64,000 nt of DNA from Lycocorax pyrrhopterus obiensis (taxonomy: Eukaryota; Chordata; Aves; Passeriformes; Paradisaeidae), in NCBI GenBank assembly GCA_014706295.1, contig JACSVZ010000004.1:94031333-94095332 (forward strand). Reading direction: 5' to 3'. The position numbers were made by a program, and so were the translations under genes. Below the pieces are notes generated by a model. That model was not told the DNA's origin, made no database searches, and saw nothing but the letters and a program-made list of their open reading frames with translations. Of the stretch, positions 50,423-63,249 are shown piece after piece; within the stretch, counting starts at the first letter, position 1; every line of letters begins with the position of its first letter.

Positions 50423-53400
50423 AGTTTTTGTTTTCAAATTTCTAAATTTTTTGTTGGTGTCTTGGAATTTGCTGGTTTTGTTGTTTTGTTGGTTTTTTCA
50501 GTTTTTTTACCATTGCAGAAATTTTAATGACATTTAAGATTTGTCTGAGGGGTATATCCAGAGACTTCAACTCTTTAGAGTGTGCCAGAAAATTAGGAAC
50601 AGTGTTAAAACAGTAGACAATCAATCTACAAAACAGCATATATAATGTAGTTAAAAATAATGACAATTCCTTTAAAAAATAATAAAAAAAAAACCTTATA
50701 GCCTCAGAATATGTCCTTGTCACATTTAGTAATGTTTTTCTCCAGGCATGTGATTGCAGTAATTCTGTCAGGATGCCAGAAGAGTGAGACTCTTGCCCAG
50801 GAAGGTAAAATGATTTGTACAGACCAGTCTGGGAGAGCAGTGGCATCAGGAGAAATAGATTAGAGGCCTTCCGAGCTCCAAGCAAGTGTCCGAGCAATTC
50901 AGTGCCAGAGGTTTTCCACAGTCCTTCCAATGCTCCCAGGAGCACTCGGGAGGTAAGATCCTGTGCAGTGCAAACAACACATTACTGGAGTCCTCATTGG
51001 TTTCCTAAACATATTGACAAATATCTACCATGTTCTGCCACAAGTATCTTTTTACAATATTCTGACTTAACACAACTGATATTTTAAAGTTTGGATTATT
51101 TGGACTGTTTAATATGTTTAATATATATAATTTGAAATGCGAATTTTGTGCGTATGCAGTCGGAGAATATACCATCAGTCAGTCAGAAGGTTCTCAAGTT
51201 ACACAAATTGGTTCAGCTCCTGGGTCTAAAGCATTGTTTTTTTCATCTTGAGATTCTTAAGTGAACAGCTAAAACAGACATTGAACTCACAGTAATGATT
51301 TGCAGTCAAGTGGGGAGTGTAAGTTTGTGCTCCTCACTTGCAAGATAGTATAAGTTGTGAAAGAGGCTGCATTTACAAAGAGGCATACAAGAAAGTTGTT
51401 AGTGCTCTATAAATCAGACAATAGAATCAAACCAAATTAATGGAATTAGAAAAGAATCCCACTTCTGTAGGTTTCTCTGCTCATGCTACAGTATTATAGT
51501 AATCATGACAGAAGTAGTAACGGCAACTTTATACAAAGTGAAAATTAGAGTGAAAATCTGCAACGGAATGCATCTTTAAAAAGCGACCTATTTGAAATTG
51601 TACAATCAGCCTGAAGTTTGAAGATGAACAAGGAAAAGTAGGATTTCCTGCAAATGCCTTGCAAGGCACTTCCTCCAAGCAGGGAGTACTCTAAAAATCC
51701 CATTATGCCATAGTGGTTTGCTTTGTGCTTCAGTATAATGAGCCTCAAAGTAATAAACCCCCAAATTAGCAAAAAATAACCATTCCAAGCAAATGGAAAG
51801 TAGAATATCTTTTCAATTGGGTGTTGGATTTTTTTAAAAATTTGTAATAATGAATTAATATATTGCATTGCTAAAACTTCTCTCAATGACTGCATATGAG
51901 CACTCAATTGATGTGACATTTTTACGGCCAGTACCTCTTAGATATTATTTTAAAAACTATCTCCATCTCAGTTTTTCTACTTGGTTGCACAGATGTAAAC
52001 CAGAAGCAATGCAGCTGAAGTTAACAAAGCTCAAATTCTGTAAAACCAACCTAGAAGACAGAAGAATTAAGTTATGGAGCCTCTTTCTCTTCCATTTCAT
52101 GATAGAGTAAAAACACTGCAAAACTATTGGACTGACTGGAAATCTATGTCATTTACATGAATATGAATAGAGAGTAGACAATTTGTTATTTTCAGTAGCC
52201 AGTAATAACTGTGGCCTTATGTCTTACCGTATAAAACCTATGCTCTCCATAGCTCCTGTCCATGCAGAACTGGCACACATAAGTGGCAGATTAAAGTTCT
52301 AGTAGAACTGAACCTCTGTTGCATAGGTTACTATTACAGACCCGGGGCTATGATTTGCAGTCAGATTCTTAAATTTAAGGACTAACATGTACACACTGAA
52401 TGCTTAAGTTCTTATGAAGTTATTTTAAAACAAGTCAGCATGATCAGTAGATCCTAAAGAATTATTCAGCTTACCAGCCATCAGATATCTATTTCACAAT
52501 GAGAAAAACAGCTTTTCTAGTCTGTGTTAGTTCTGCACTGACAAATTTAGGGGTGTGTGTGCCAATATAACAGGATGGTTTGCTAACATCAAAGTGAAAT
52601 ATTTCAGAGACATGACACAGCACTGCCTGCTCCTGTTCTAGACAGCACCAGTCCCTATGAAAAGGCCATTTGAAAAAGTAGATAGAGCTTGGAGCGCATG
52701 TACATTCTTTTCCTCCTCTTACATAGAGTACTAATTTTTTTATCAGTTTACACTCACCTTGCCCAGCTGCCTTAAAAGGAATGAAGTGGAGAATTCAGAG
52801 AAGGCACAAGAAGGCAGAAAGAGGCTTTGAAAAAAACTTCTCAGAAATCAAGTCCCATACATTCTTTACTCTCTCATATGAAAGAGAGAAACTGTCCCCA
52901 TACCAGGAGTATTGAGAAATTATTCTCTTTCATGTGATAGCAAATATTGATGAAAGGGATGAAGGCACTCTAGATATATCACTATAAATCACTTTGGGAT
53001 AAACTGCTAACAGTTAGGCATACTTTGTACATAATACCAATAATGTATAGTGATATTAATAATATCAAAAATCCCTGCTTGGGATTCCAAGAAATATATG
53101 GAATTACAATATTTTTATAGCTTATAAATTAAATTTTAATGCATAAGAAATGTAAAGATTATAGTATGAGAAGGACTCAAAAAACCTGAATGTGTTTCTC
53201 CAAACTGCCTATCCCACAAACCTTCAGACTGAAGTGGTTAATTATTAGTCCATTTATTTTTAATATGATTAGTTATTCTTGATGGGGCTTCCTCATCCAT
53301 TATTTCATGTGCCAGTACTGAATATTTTTCTTTCAACAGCATTAACAAAAATTGCTGTATATGAAGTGACAGTGCTATCTTCTTTTTTTTATTCTTTTTT

Positions 53401-56400
53401 TTTTCACAGTTCTAAGGAAAAAAGCTTTGATTTGTGATTTACTGATGTAGTTATTTGTTCACTATTTCAGGCTTCATATGTTCATTCCACTTTCCTTAAC
53501 ATTTTCTGTGAGTGCCATCAATGAGTTTTCAGTGCTCTTCTTCCAAGTTATTTGCTATTTATCTATTTCATGAGGAAGTTTCTCAAGACTGTGATCTAAA
53601 GCCAGGCTACCAAAAGAAAAAAAATTACTTTTACCTTTTAAGTGTTTATAAAAGTTCCGCATTGCTAAATCTAAGTGTTCGGGTTTATTCTTATCTGAAT
53701 GGCTGTTAGCTGACTTAATCCATTAGATTCATCTGCTTTTCTTCAGGATGTAATTTAGCAAGCAGAGCAACACTCTGCTCTCCATTCAGACTGCAGAGTT
53801 CACCAAGGAAATTGTACAATAGCCAGTGCAATTGCTTTCTCTAACACCATTTCAAAGGATGAGAGAACATGCTGGAAACCTTAGATCATGTCTTATCCTG
53901 CTGTCAGCTGCATGCAGACCCCAGGCATAGAACAGCCTTATTGGCCATGGCCATTTGAGAAAGCCTAATCTCAGTCTATGATTTTAGAGGTCTACTTATT
54001 TGATGCTTCACTCTTCCCTGATTGTGGTGATGGATGCCATGCTGCACTCAAGAATAATGAATTTGTTTCAGATCTCTGAAGAATCAGTGGTTATGGCTTC
54101 CACCTAAAGCTGATTTTATATGCCAGGGCTTTCTACATAAATGTTAGGTATCACCTTGCTGACACTAAGATGAAATTTATCAGGAAAGTGGAAAATAAGG
54201 ACTTTTGTACTCTGTGAACGTCTTTAATGGATACTTTACATTGTTCTGAAAATGTTTATATGTCACATTTAGAGACTATCCTTCCCAAGGATCATCTCAG
54301 CAGGCACTTTAAAAAGGATTGCACATATCACTGCATAGACTCCATTCAGTCCACCTTGTTTGGGTTTAATCCTGACTGTGTCAACCATTCAGTCCTAATT
54401 GATGCAGGACTATATCTTGGTTTGTGTCTTCTGTGAAAGTATATGAAAAATCTCATCCACTTCTCTTTATGTCAGAATTAAGGTACAAATTTCAGAAGAG
54501 GTGGAAATTTGTCCAAATGCTGTACAGATGCTTCCCTCTGTTCTCATCACTGCCACAATCTTGGTGTCTCTTTTGTCTGCCTTCAGATTAGATTACTTTA
54601 TAAATAAAGTTGTTTTTTATATAAAAGAAACTCATCTTCTGTACCAATATAATGTGGTCTTAATTGTATTAGACTGCAAAGACATAGACAAAAGCATGGC
54701 TGTATTGTTCAGATTTGAGATTAAAGTTCTCTTTCCTTTCTTATGATAAACCAAATGGCATGGATATTTTGTGAAAGTATTTGCCCTCAGCAATTTCCTA
54801 TTTTAAATTCATAAATGCAGTGTACTGTATAAGAAAAAAACAAAACAAAATGAAACAAAACCCAACTTTTCCCTGTGCCATATAGTACACATATAATACA
54901 CAGGGTCCTGTGGAGGTCACCTGAAGTGCATGACCCATTTTGAATTCCTTCAGTTTGCATGATTTTGTCAGGCTTAAGCTGATGATTTTGACAATATTTC
55001 TCAGCATCCTCTGCTGAACATTTAAAACTGGCTTCCTACTGCTTTTCATACTGATGCTAGCTTGATGAAGTGAAGTCATAATTAAACAAAAAACATCCCA
55101 TAGATAATTATAAAGTATTAGTCAGCCTATCATTTGAGCTGCCTGCAGGCATTTTAAATGCTTGTTTTTGTTTGTGTTATGTGGCTTTTCTATAATACTA
55201 ATAACTTTATTTTTCTTGTACATCTTTCTCTAATTCCTCTCAGATGATGTCAGTTTATGAGACTAGTTTAATTCCCTCAGATGTCTTTCCAGGACTCAGT
55301 GGCCTCACTCTGCAGGATTGGACACTTGGAATGTGCAAGTGTGCAGTAAACTTCCTGCCTCTTTCTATCAGCTCTCCCGAGGTGCTTTCTGCAAGTCCAA
55401 ATCTGTGAGGGAAGAAACTGCAATGATGCCAGAAAGCTGCTCTGAAGTCCCTGATGATTCTCAGAAGCTATTTTGCTTGTGGGGTCATTCAATTATGGCT
55501 GAAATTAGTTCAGTGATTAATTTTGGCTTGCAAGTATAAAAATAGAAAATATTTTGAAATTGAGGGCTGTACTCAAACTGTAATTTGAATACATTGAAGA
55601 ATGGTTCCAACTGTGGGGTCTGGGGGCTGTTCTATTTTTAACATAAATGCTGAGACTGCAGACTTGTGTCAAGACCTCCCTGCTGAAAACTTCAAAGGCA
55701 TTCCTTCCAGGCAGAGAGTTTATTCTAGAAGAGTGGAAGTTCCTCCTTGAGGTTTAAAGGGTCATTGCTAGAAAACTCATTATCTGTAGGGACTGGTGAC
55801 TTGGGTAAAAATCTGAAAAATAGTATTAATATTGCCCATGTTCACAAGGTTACAGGATGTGGGCATTAGTCGAGAAATTGAATAAGGGGTAGAAAATTTT
55901 TTGGGGGAGGGAGAGGGAGTGGGATGAGGTGTGTGAATGTGCTTACAGTATAAAGAAAGAGATTTTTCAAGTGTAGCAAACATTTTTTACTCAATGCATC
56001 TAAACTTGATCTCAAAGTCAAACCAAGGCTGGTGTCAAAACTGCTTTCAAAGAGCTATGAAGGAATGAGGGAAGATTCCTTGTTGTTGGGGAAAAGTCCA
56101 GATGTGGTGGAAAGTCAGCCAGATATTTATTAGCTAAACTTTCTTTTTCCTGTACTTTGTACAGGGACAGATAGGATATCAGGAGGTAAGATGCCCCAAG
56201 ACCGGAAGAATGGAGCTGAGGTTAAACGCTTTCTATATATACAGACCACTCAGTACCAGCAGTACTCCTTCCTTTTCAGAAAATTGTAATTTTCTCCTCA
56301 GTAGCACTGCCTGCTTCAATATCTACAGTCAATTGCTTGCTCCTTCCATTCAACATGCTCTTCTAGTCAGAAGCACATACGCCAAAAGACTAATTAAAGT

Positions 56401-57791
56401 TATAGCGTGATTAACTCTGTGAGTTGGGTACCACCACATGCAGTTCCAGAACCTAAAACAGTGAGAGCAGAACTTTCTTGTGTGAAAAAGAAAACTTTCT
56501 CAGTGGTTGATGCCATCTGACAGCAAGGTACAGAATGGCTCCCACCGACCCAGCAACCTGACCTTTTTTCTTGTGCATATTATATCATTAACACACTTCA
56601 GAAAACTAATGAGTATATAAAAGTAAAAAACAAAAAAAACCCCTCAAAAACATATCCCACCCATCTTTTTCTCACGGACAAGGATAAGAAAGCAAACATT
56701 TGGCAGGCATCAATCACAGTGCATGTCACTTAGTTGAAGTGAAATCTGTGAGAACCTCTGGAGGTCAGGACCTATATATACTGAATGCTCAGGCCATATC
56801 TGTTCTCACAGAGCTACCTATCAGTGCTAAATCTAGGGCACAGGTTACACTGACAGGCAGGCAGAATATTTAACCAGTTTGTACGTACCCTAGAGAAGAA
56901 CAATTTATGTCTATATTTAGCAAGTTAAGCATTTTCAGGTACTCTTGTCAGTACTACAAAATTTCTGGAATGACTGTTGACACACTTTTGGCCTGAGTCT
57001 TCCCAGGCAATCTTCCCAGAATTTTGTTTGCAAAATTTGAGTGTTAACACAGGGAAGGCAGTATTCCCGAAAATCAGACCAGATATTCTGAAGAGGGAGC
57101 AGAGAGGGTTTGGTCCCCTTTAGTCTTGAAAGAGAGAATAGGTGCTGACACTGTGTCAGTTAACCAGTAGAATGAGGTGTATTGTCTAAGCATGCTGAGC
57201 CCCTGACCCACTACTGAATCAGAAGGAAAAATATTGGCCATTGTATTTCTTGCCACCTCCCATGTGGAAATGTGTCTTTTTTGCACACTTGCTTTCTGTA
57301 CAATCACAAAATGGTTGAAATGGTATTTTTTTTCAAAATATTTTCATTTTGTTTCAACATATGTTACTAAATTCAATATTCAGCAAAAGATTAAGAGAGC
57401 TTATTGGCAAATTTATGTGTATGTGTAGAGTTCACAATAAGTAAAGAAACAACTAAAACTGGCTCTTCTAGACCTTTGCTGTCAATGAAAAATGAAAGCT
57501 AAAAGGTCCTATTTCAAAACAATGAATATTAGGATTGTTTTTCTGACTGTTGTACCAGTAACAAGTAACTGGAGTACCAGTAACTAAATGGGAATGTATC
57601 ATCTGTTTCACAGATTTATGTTAGACTCTCATCCTGATAGTATCACAATTTATTAAAGAAGAACATAGATTGAAAATGTGAGTTCTGATTGAAATTAATT
57701 TAAATATAATTATTATCATCCATGTGAGACTAAAATGGCTTCTCACCATTTATATTTTGAGTTGAGATGGAATCACTTTTCTTCCACTCAG

Positions 57792-57875
57792 GTTTTCTTA
57801 CATTCGCTCCATATGAATGTAATTACACTCATGGGGATCCTTCAACCTCTATATTTTGGTCCCTCAACTGCAGCC
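57792..57875 (+). other. Candidate 84-nt coding exon
   Basis: The acceptor is CACTTTTCTTCCACTCAG and the donor CAGCC/GTAAGTATG, close to the consensus. The length is 84 nt. Two frames are open. The phase-1 frame reads FLTFAPYECNYTHG then DPSTSIFWSLNCS, with two cysteines and two N-glycosylation sequons (NYT, NCS), as in an extracellular module. I recognise no family. Without conservation data it could be an intronic decoy. Confidence 0.25.
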
Positions 57876-58378
57876 GTAAGTATGATGCGATTTTAATAAT
57901 ATTTGTGCTATGTAATGGCTTGTAATAGGCTCCAGAACTATTTTACTTTCTAAAATGTACTCCCCCAAAGGATTCAACAGCAAAGTGTACGTATCAGCTA
58001 CATGGAAAATAACTACCATAGAGTCTGAAGCTTTTAAAGTTAATGCTATAATACTAAAATATTGGAGTATTTCACTTTATGACATGAAAAGCCTTTACAG
58101 TATTTTAATGCTGCAATTATTTTTAGTTAAATGATAATGGCTGCTGGTTGTCATTGTTTCCTGATTGAATGTTATAGAATGTTATCCAATTTTTAGGACT
58201 TTTTTACTTTATATTTTTCTTTCACCTACTAAAGAGTAAAAAAAAGTATAACTTAAAATCAACAAGTTAAAATAACTCTGCTCTAACTCCAACTGAGATA
58301 CTTTGGATTCTTAAAACTCAAACATTTCCCAAGAGACTTGAAAAGTCACTTGGAAAATATAAGTGCAAGTGTCCTAAG

Positions 58379-58446
58379 ATATATAGATATAGATATAGAT
58401 ATAGATGATATAGATATAGATAGATATAGATATAGATATAGATATA
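58379..58446 (+). repeat. TATAGA / TAGA microsatellite
   Basis: About eleven units of the hexamer ATATAG (phase arbitrary) with two interruptions, one reading GATGATATAG and one a lone TAGA unit. It directly precedes ATAACCCGTCTC. Length polymorphism is likely. Confidence 0.95.
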
Positions 58447-58673
58447 ACCCGTCTCTTTTTATTTTGAAGTTTAAAAGAGAAGATATTAAGGGTTGCATTG
58501 TATTGTCATGATCAAACTGATTTTTTTCATGTTCTCTGTAGTTTGTATTTTATTTTGCATTTTTTATTTAACCAAAAAATTCTCAAAATATTCTTCAAAT
58601 TTATTGTTAGTTGAATCTAGACATAGATATGAATTTAATTTTTGTATGTGGCATCTAAAGACTAATCTTGCTA
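58447..58673. other. Short spacer between microsatellite and LTR
   Basis: No feature recognised. The 122-codon frame that starts here (58493) runs into the LTR and has no recognisable protein content. Confidence 0.5.
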
Positions 58674-59290
58674 TGTCCTCACAGATGACCCTGCTTGGAT
58701 TTAGTGTCATTGCATTGACAGTCAAACCTCCACCCACATGCTCTCTCACTCCCTCTCCACAACATGATGTTGGGGTAGAAAAAAAGGTGAAAAAGCTCAT
58801 GATTAGAGATAGATACAGAGAAATCACGTGCCAGTTACTACCGCAGGCAAAACAGAATTAATGTGGGGACAATTAAATTTATTGCCAAGTAAAAACGATT
58901 TGTACAATGAGAAACAAAGTTAAACAACACCTCCATCCCACCTTTTTCCTTTTCCCCTGTAAGACTCAACTTCACTCCATTGCCAAGTCCTCTACCTCTC
59001 CTACCCCACGAGGCGCAGGGGGATGGGGAATGAGGACTGTGGTAAGACCACAATATCTCTGCTCTAGAGCTCCTTCTCCCTCACGCTTTTCCCCTGCCTC
59101 TGTGTGGGTCCTTCCACGGGCTGCAGGGAAACACCTCCTTCACCATGGTGCCTCCGCGGGCTGCAGGGCAACCTCTGTTCCAGCACATGGACCATCTTCT
59201 CCAGTTCCTTCTCCCATCTTAATGTTCCCAAAGTTGTTTCTTCCATTCCCCCCCACTGCTCCTTGATGTCATCTGGTGATTTTGCCATTT

Positions 59291-59300
59291 CTTAAATATC
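59291..59300 (-). promoter_or_regulatory. TATA-like box of the minus-strand LTR
   Basis: CTTAAATATC on the plus strand reads GATATTTAAG on the minus strand. It occupies the same place relative to the downstream modules as the ATATATTTAAG element of the 0.7-kb LTR. Function today is not shown. Confidence 0.4.
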
Positions 59301-59356
59301 TTCCCCAGTGCCACACCCACCTTGTGTTAGGGGCTCAGCTGTGACCTGTGATGGGT

Positions 59357-59404
59357 GGCTGGATCCGGCTGGATCCGGCTGGAACCGGCTGCGTCCGGCT
59401 GGGG
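59357..59404 (+). repeat. 10-bp GC-rich minisatellite inside the LTR
   Basis: Four decamers and a partial fifth: GGCTGGATCC twice, GGCTGGAACC, GGCTGCGTCC, then GGCTGGGG. CpG-bearing units fall in the U3 part of the minus-strand LTR. The other copies in this window lack it. Confidence 0.9.
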
Positions 59405-59466
59405 CAGCCCCGGCCTCCCCTCACAGAGCCCGGCTGCTGCCCCAGCCTGGGTATCTGCAACCCATA

Positions 59467-62400
59467 AAAATGTCCTGTGCTTTTAAATAAAGAGCTTCAA
59501 ATATTCGTGAGGTTTTGTTTCTTAGAAATATCTAGGTGCAGTGGAATTATATTTTGCATTGTTCTGAAAGAATTAAGTATCTGTATTTGGAATTTTTTGC
59601 ACTTGTTAACTGTTTCCTTGTTTCTTCCTCTTTCTTAGGAGCTCATAAATAGTCAGAAAAAAAGAAACATTATTTTTTTCCCTGATTCAGCCTGGATATT
59701 CTGAATGATCAGAGGATCCAGAAATGAGTGGATTATACCACAAAATGGCGTAGTGTCTTAAAACCAGAAGTGTGGTGCAGTCTATGATTCTATGACACTT
59801 TAAAATAACTGTGTAAATATCAGTGGATCAGCCATGATCTTTCTAAAAGTTTCCACCCTGCGAACTCCTGGATGATTTTGAAATCTCTAGGCACAACCAA
59901 CATCAAAATAGCTGAAAATTTTATTGTAAAGGGTAGGATTATGAAGACATGTTTATAGGACATCCTCTAGTTAAGTCTCAAAGAACGTGAGAAGTAATTC
60001 CATGCAGATACATGGCTGAAAATTGCAATCACATGACACATTTTTATCTTTGATCAGTAATTAAAGGGTTTTGTTTCTTTTCATTCCGCACTAGTTTCCT
60101 TCTCAATTTCCTGCAGTCATTCAGGTTAATCAATGATTTAATCATGTTATCCTTCCATCAGTTTAGTCTCAAATTCTTTTGTGGGATTTTTGCAGTTTAA
60201 TAGAGCTAATTTTCAAGTTAGAAAGATCTGAAGAGATCAAGATTAAGATCTATCAAGACCCCACATAATTATCCACTATTGATTTGCAGTCCTGAATGTA
60301 AAATCTCTGACTTTCATTTGAGATCTTTCTGTCTGTTTTCATGGATGCCTTCTCATTCTATCTGAGGATCTTGTTTAGGGAGATCATTTTTCCCTTGCTT
60401 TGTTTCTCATTTCCCATGACAATCTTCAGCATAGTAAGAGCAGGATCAAATATCTAATGACATTCAGAAATTACAGATCAAGCCTTCAGTTTTACCATTT
60501 GCTCTGAATGCTCAAAATTTCATTCTGCATCTGCTCCATTAAAGGGCCCTGATAATCTTCTGTCCAAATGAAACAAGATGTAGGACTTTCAATTCACACT
60601 TATTATTGCCATCCTTCCTATAAACACTCTTCCTCAACAATAGATGATAAAAGGAATGAGAAGTAATTACACTGATGCAATTATTTTAAATAGAATGAAA
60701 TAATTCTGAAATCATTTATTTGAGGCTCAACATTTTGACAGTAAGAGGTTTTATTGGGTAAATGACTGCACAATTGTTGCTTACCTTAGGATCAGATCTT
60801 GCATTTCCTAGTGCTGCAGAAAGCCACATTGGGTATGACAATCATTTTGATGTTTTTCATGTCTTACTAGTGGGACAGGATTAATAGTTACATCTAATAA
60901 GCAACATGTATTTGTGTCATAGATTTAAGCAGTGATAATGATATTTTCTTGTTTTCTTTCTGTTTGCTTCCTGTTAATCCCTAATATTTATTTTTTTCAA
61001 ATGGTTATTAATGTGCTGGTTTCATAGAGCTATTTTCAATATGATTATAATCTCATTTTTGAATGGGAATAGTAAGAGTAGAGCTCATCACTCTATATGT
61101 ATGTCAAAGCTTGTTTTAGTCCTTCTACATTTCTTTGCATTTATCACATCCAGTCTTGGCTGTTGATTATTGCCCATATTCTTAATACTGTAAGAAATTC
61201 CTGCAAATTTCCACATATGACTTTTAGTTTTATCACCCTGAATAACATATAAATAAACTTTGTCACTTCACTGTTTGTTCTTTTTCTACCTCAATATAAT
61301 CAAAACCACATCCAGGCATAGATGCCATTGGGATCTAACTGGAACTTCTATTGAAAAACCTGCCATTGATTCCTACCTTTTGCTTTATCCTTCAACAAGG
61401 AATTAATTGAATTAGACTTTTGAAAAGACTCTTAACAAAATAATCTTTAAAGATTTCAGAGTTTGCTGTTTATCATTGAATTATTTATTTTTTCCAAGAA
61501 CTCTTAACACACCTGCAACGAGTCTCCATTACAATATCCAATCTATTTCTCCGCCATCATATCATAGTTATGTAGCATCTGCTAATTCTGCTCATTCTTA
61601 TAATTTCAACCAATTTACTTGGTATGGAAGTTTTACTTTATTGATTTCTTTCTCCCTAGACATTACTTTACAATTTGGCATCACATTTATCACCTTCCAA
61701 TCTCCACATACTAATGCTGTTTTAAGTGTTAATGTGCTCTGCAGAACTTAATATTTTGATGGTTTTTTCAAGTTTTTGGGTGACTCTTTATTTGTTCTAT
61801 TCTTCTTTTTTTATTAAAAAAAATTCTTTTGTTCCTTTTGCTGTTCTTCTGGCTAGTTTCCATTAGAAAATTATTGCAGTCTGGGAATCCTTCCTTATAT
61901 CAAGGAATTAATTTAGATTTTCTAGCATGAGCCTGTATTTTCATTTAATTTAGTTTCAAATTACCATATGTCTTGGTGTGCAATATATTTCAATTAAGCA
62001 CAGATCACAGACTGCTTATGTGTTAAACTGAACCTTCAAAAGATAAAATAAATTGCATAGATGTACACAAACATTTAGCAGAGCTGGTAAAAAGTAATTA
62101 ATACTTATGACAGGAAATTTCCTTCAAACCCAACATCTGAAATGAGAACTCCAGAATATATGATTAAAGAAAATATACACCAACCAAGTCTAGCTTAGAT
62201 ATATAAATTTTAGTTTTGGGGAAAAAAAATAACCTGAGATTTTCAGGATGGTTCTTAAAGGATGGCAATTTCCTCTTTAAGGACTTCAAGCAATTACACC
62301 AACTTTTGAGACACCTCTTAACAAAATATTCCCACAGGTATTTTACAGAACTGTAGGTTTTTTCAAGCTGTAGCATCTGCCTTTGAGCTTTGCTCTGACT

Positions 62401-63249
62401 CCCTTAGGCCAAGAGCTCATGAATCATTATTTTACCTGCCTGCTGAGAAAGGCAAGAGGGACTGATTCAGTTTATGTGGGCTGATTCATTCTCTCCTTAT
62501 TCCCTTTCCATAAATAGGCCCAAAAGTATTGTTTACTCTAATTTCTTCTCAAATTCTCCCCTATAATCCTGCAGATTTGCTCTTGGTAGAGGAGGAAATT
62601 GAAAGGGACAAGAGGTTGACTCGTTGGGGTTTTTTTTACAAAAAAAAAAAAGAGGGAGGTTGTGCATGAAAGACTGAGTAAGAGAGGAGAAAAGCAAAGG
62701 ATAATACCAGGAAATTTGAACCATGTGTATAGTGGCAGAGATAGCTGGTGTCTACAGGTGGTTTCTATGCAAAATTTGAGTACTCCAGACAGCACAAGTG
62801 TGCCAGGAAAAGAAAAAAGGGAGGTGGGGGAGGAGAAGGAAAGAGGGAACACTTAAAAGTAATTAAGAAAGATCTCTTTTTGGTTTCAGTGAAAAAGCCC
62901 AGTCCTTTGCAGCGTGCCTTGTGGTGTCTTCTCCGTTTCACTTTGTTCTGTTAACTTTTAAAACTGTGTTTGGTTTTGTGTTCCTCAATTCGAACACATG
63001 GAGAGAGTGACTGCAAAAGACACTGTGAAAGTTTTAACTGGCAATTAGAAGACAAATAGGACAGTTTGAAACAATACCTATTGGTTGTCACTGTTTTTCT
63101 GTTAGTTTCTCTTGTGCTAACTTGATTTCCTGTCTTTACCTTTCTTAACATGCATGAGAATCCCTCTCTTTCTTAAATATTTTTACACAAATATTCCATG
63201 TTTCATACAAATTATTATTCAAAGCCGTAGTTTGTTTCTTCCCGTGCAG
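59467..63249. other. AT-rich non-coding DNA
   Basis: I recognise no transposon or gene. Two weak minus-strand exon-shaped segments occur (60785-60813 and 61377-61416). An A12 run at about 62639-62650 abuts a T-run. A lone CR1-like tail word near 59780-59795 is too short to call. Confidence 0.45.

Larger units (their letters stand above)
49722..58378. other. Mostly unique AT-rich DNA with scattered exon-shaped segments
   Basis: The stretch contains a C16 run, a 167-codon minus frame (50442-50945) without recognisable content, and candidate exons described separately (50746-50952 plus, 55991-56054 minus, 56165-56185 plus, 57792-57875 plus). I recognise no transposon across more than 8 kb. Confidence 0.45.
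58674..59466 (-). mobile_element. Solo LTR, same ERV family, minus orientation
   Basis: Read on the minus strand, the family landmarks occur in order. The GC-rich 5' part ends at TGCAACCCA near 59464. The TATA-like GATATTTAAG lies at 59291-59300. Three modules with CTGCAGCCCG follow (59110-59180), then GGGGAAAAGCGTGAGG and a TTGGCAATAAATTTAAT polyadenylation region (58874-58892). GTTTTGCC with a decayed spacer, a TCTGTATCTATC block corresponding to CCCTGTCCTTATC, and a GGGTCATCTGTGAGGACA terminus complete it. It has about three modules instead of the roughly nine in the 0.7-kb copy, and a GC-rich U3 tandem repeat. No internal retroviral genes are present. Confidence 0.75.

Noticed and set aside
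50442..50945. Longest open frame, 167 codons on the minus strand
   Set aside because: No recognisable domain. The C-terminal part is low-complexity from a T-rich tract. About one frame of this length is expected by chance in 64 kb of this composition.
58907..59266. 119-codon plus frame
   Set aside because: Antisense to the minus-strand LTR; its Ser/Pro-rich translation reflects the LTR modules.
59776..59800. CR1-like tail GTCTATGATTCTATGAC
   Set aside because: Only the terminal word fits; the preceding 60 bp do not follow any CR1 3' end clearly enough.
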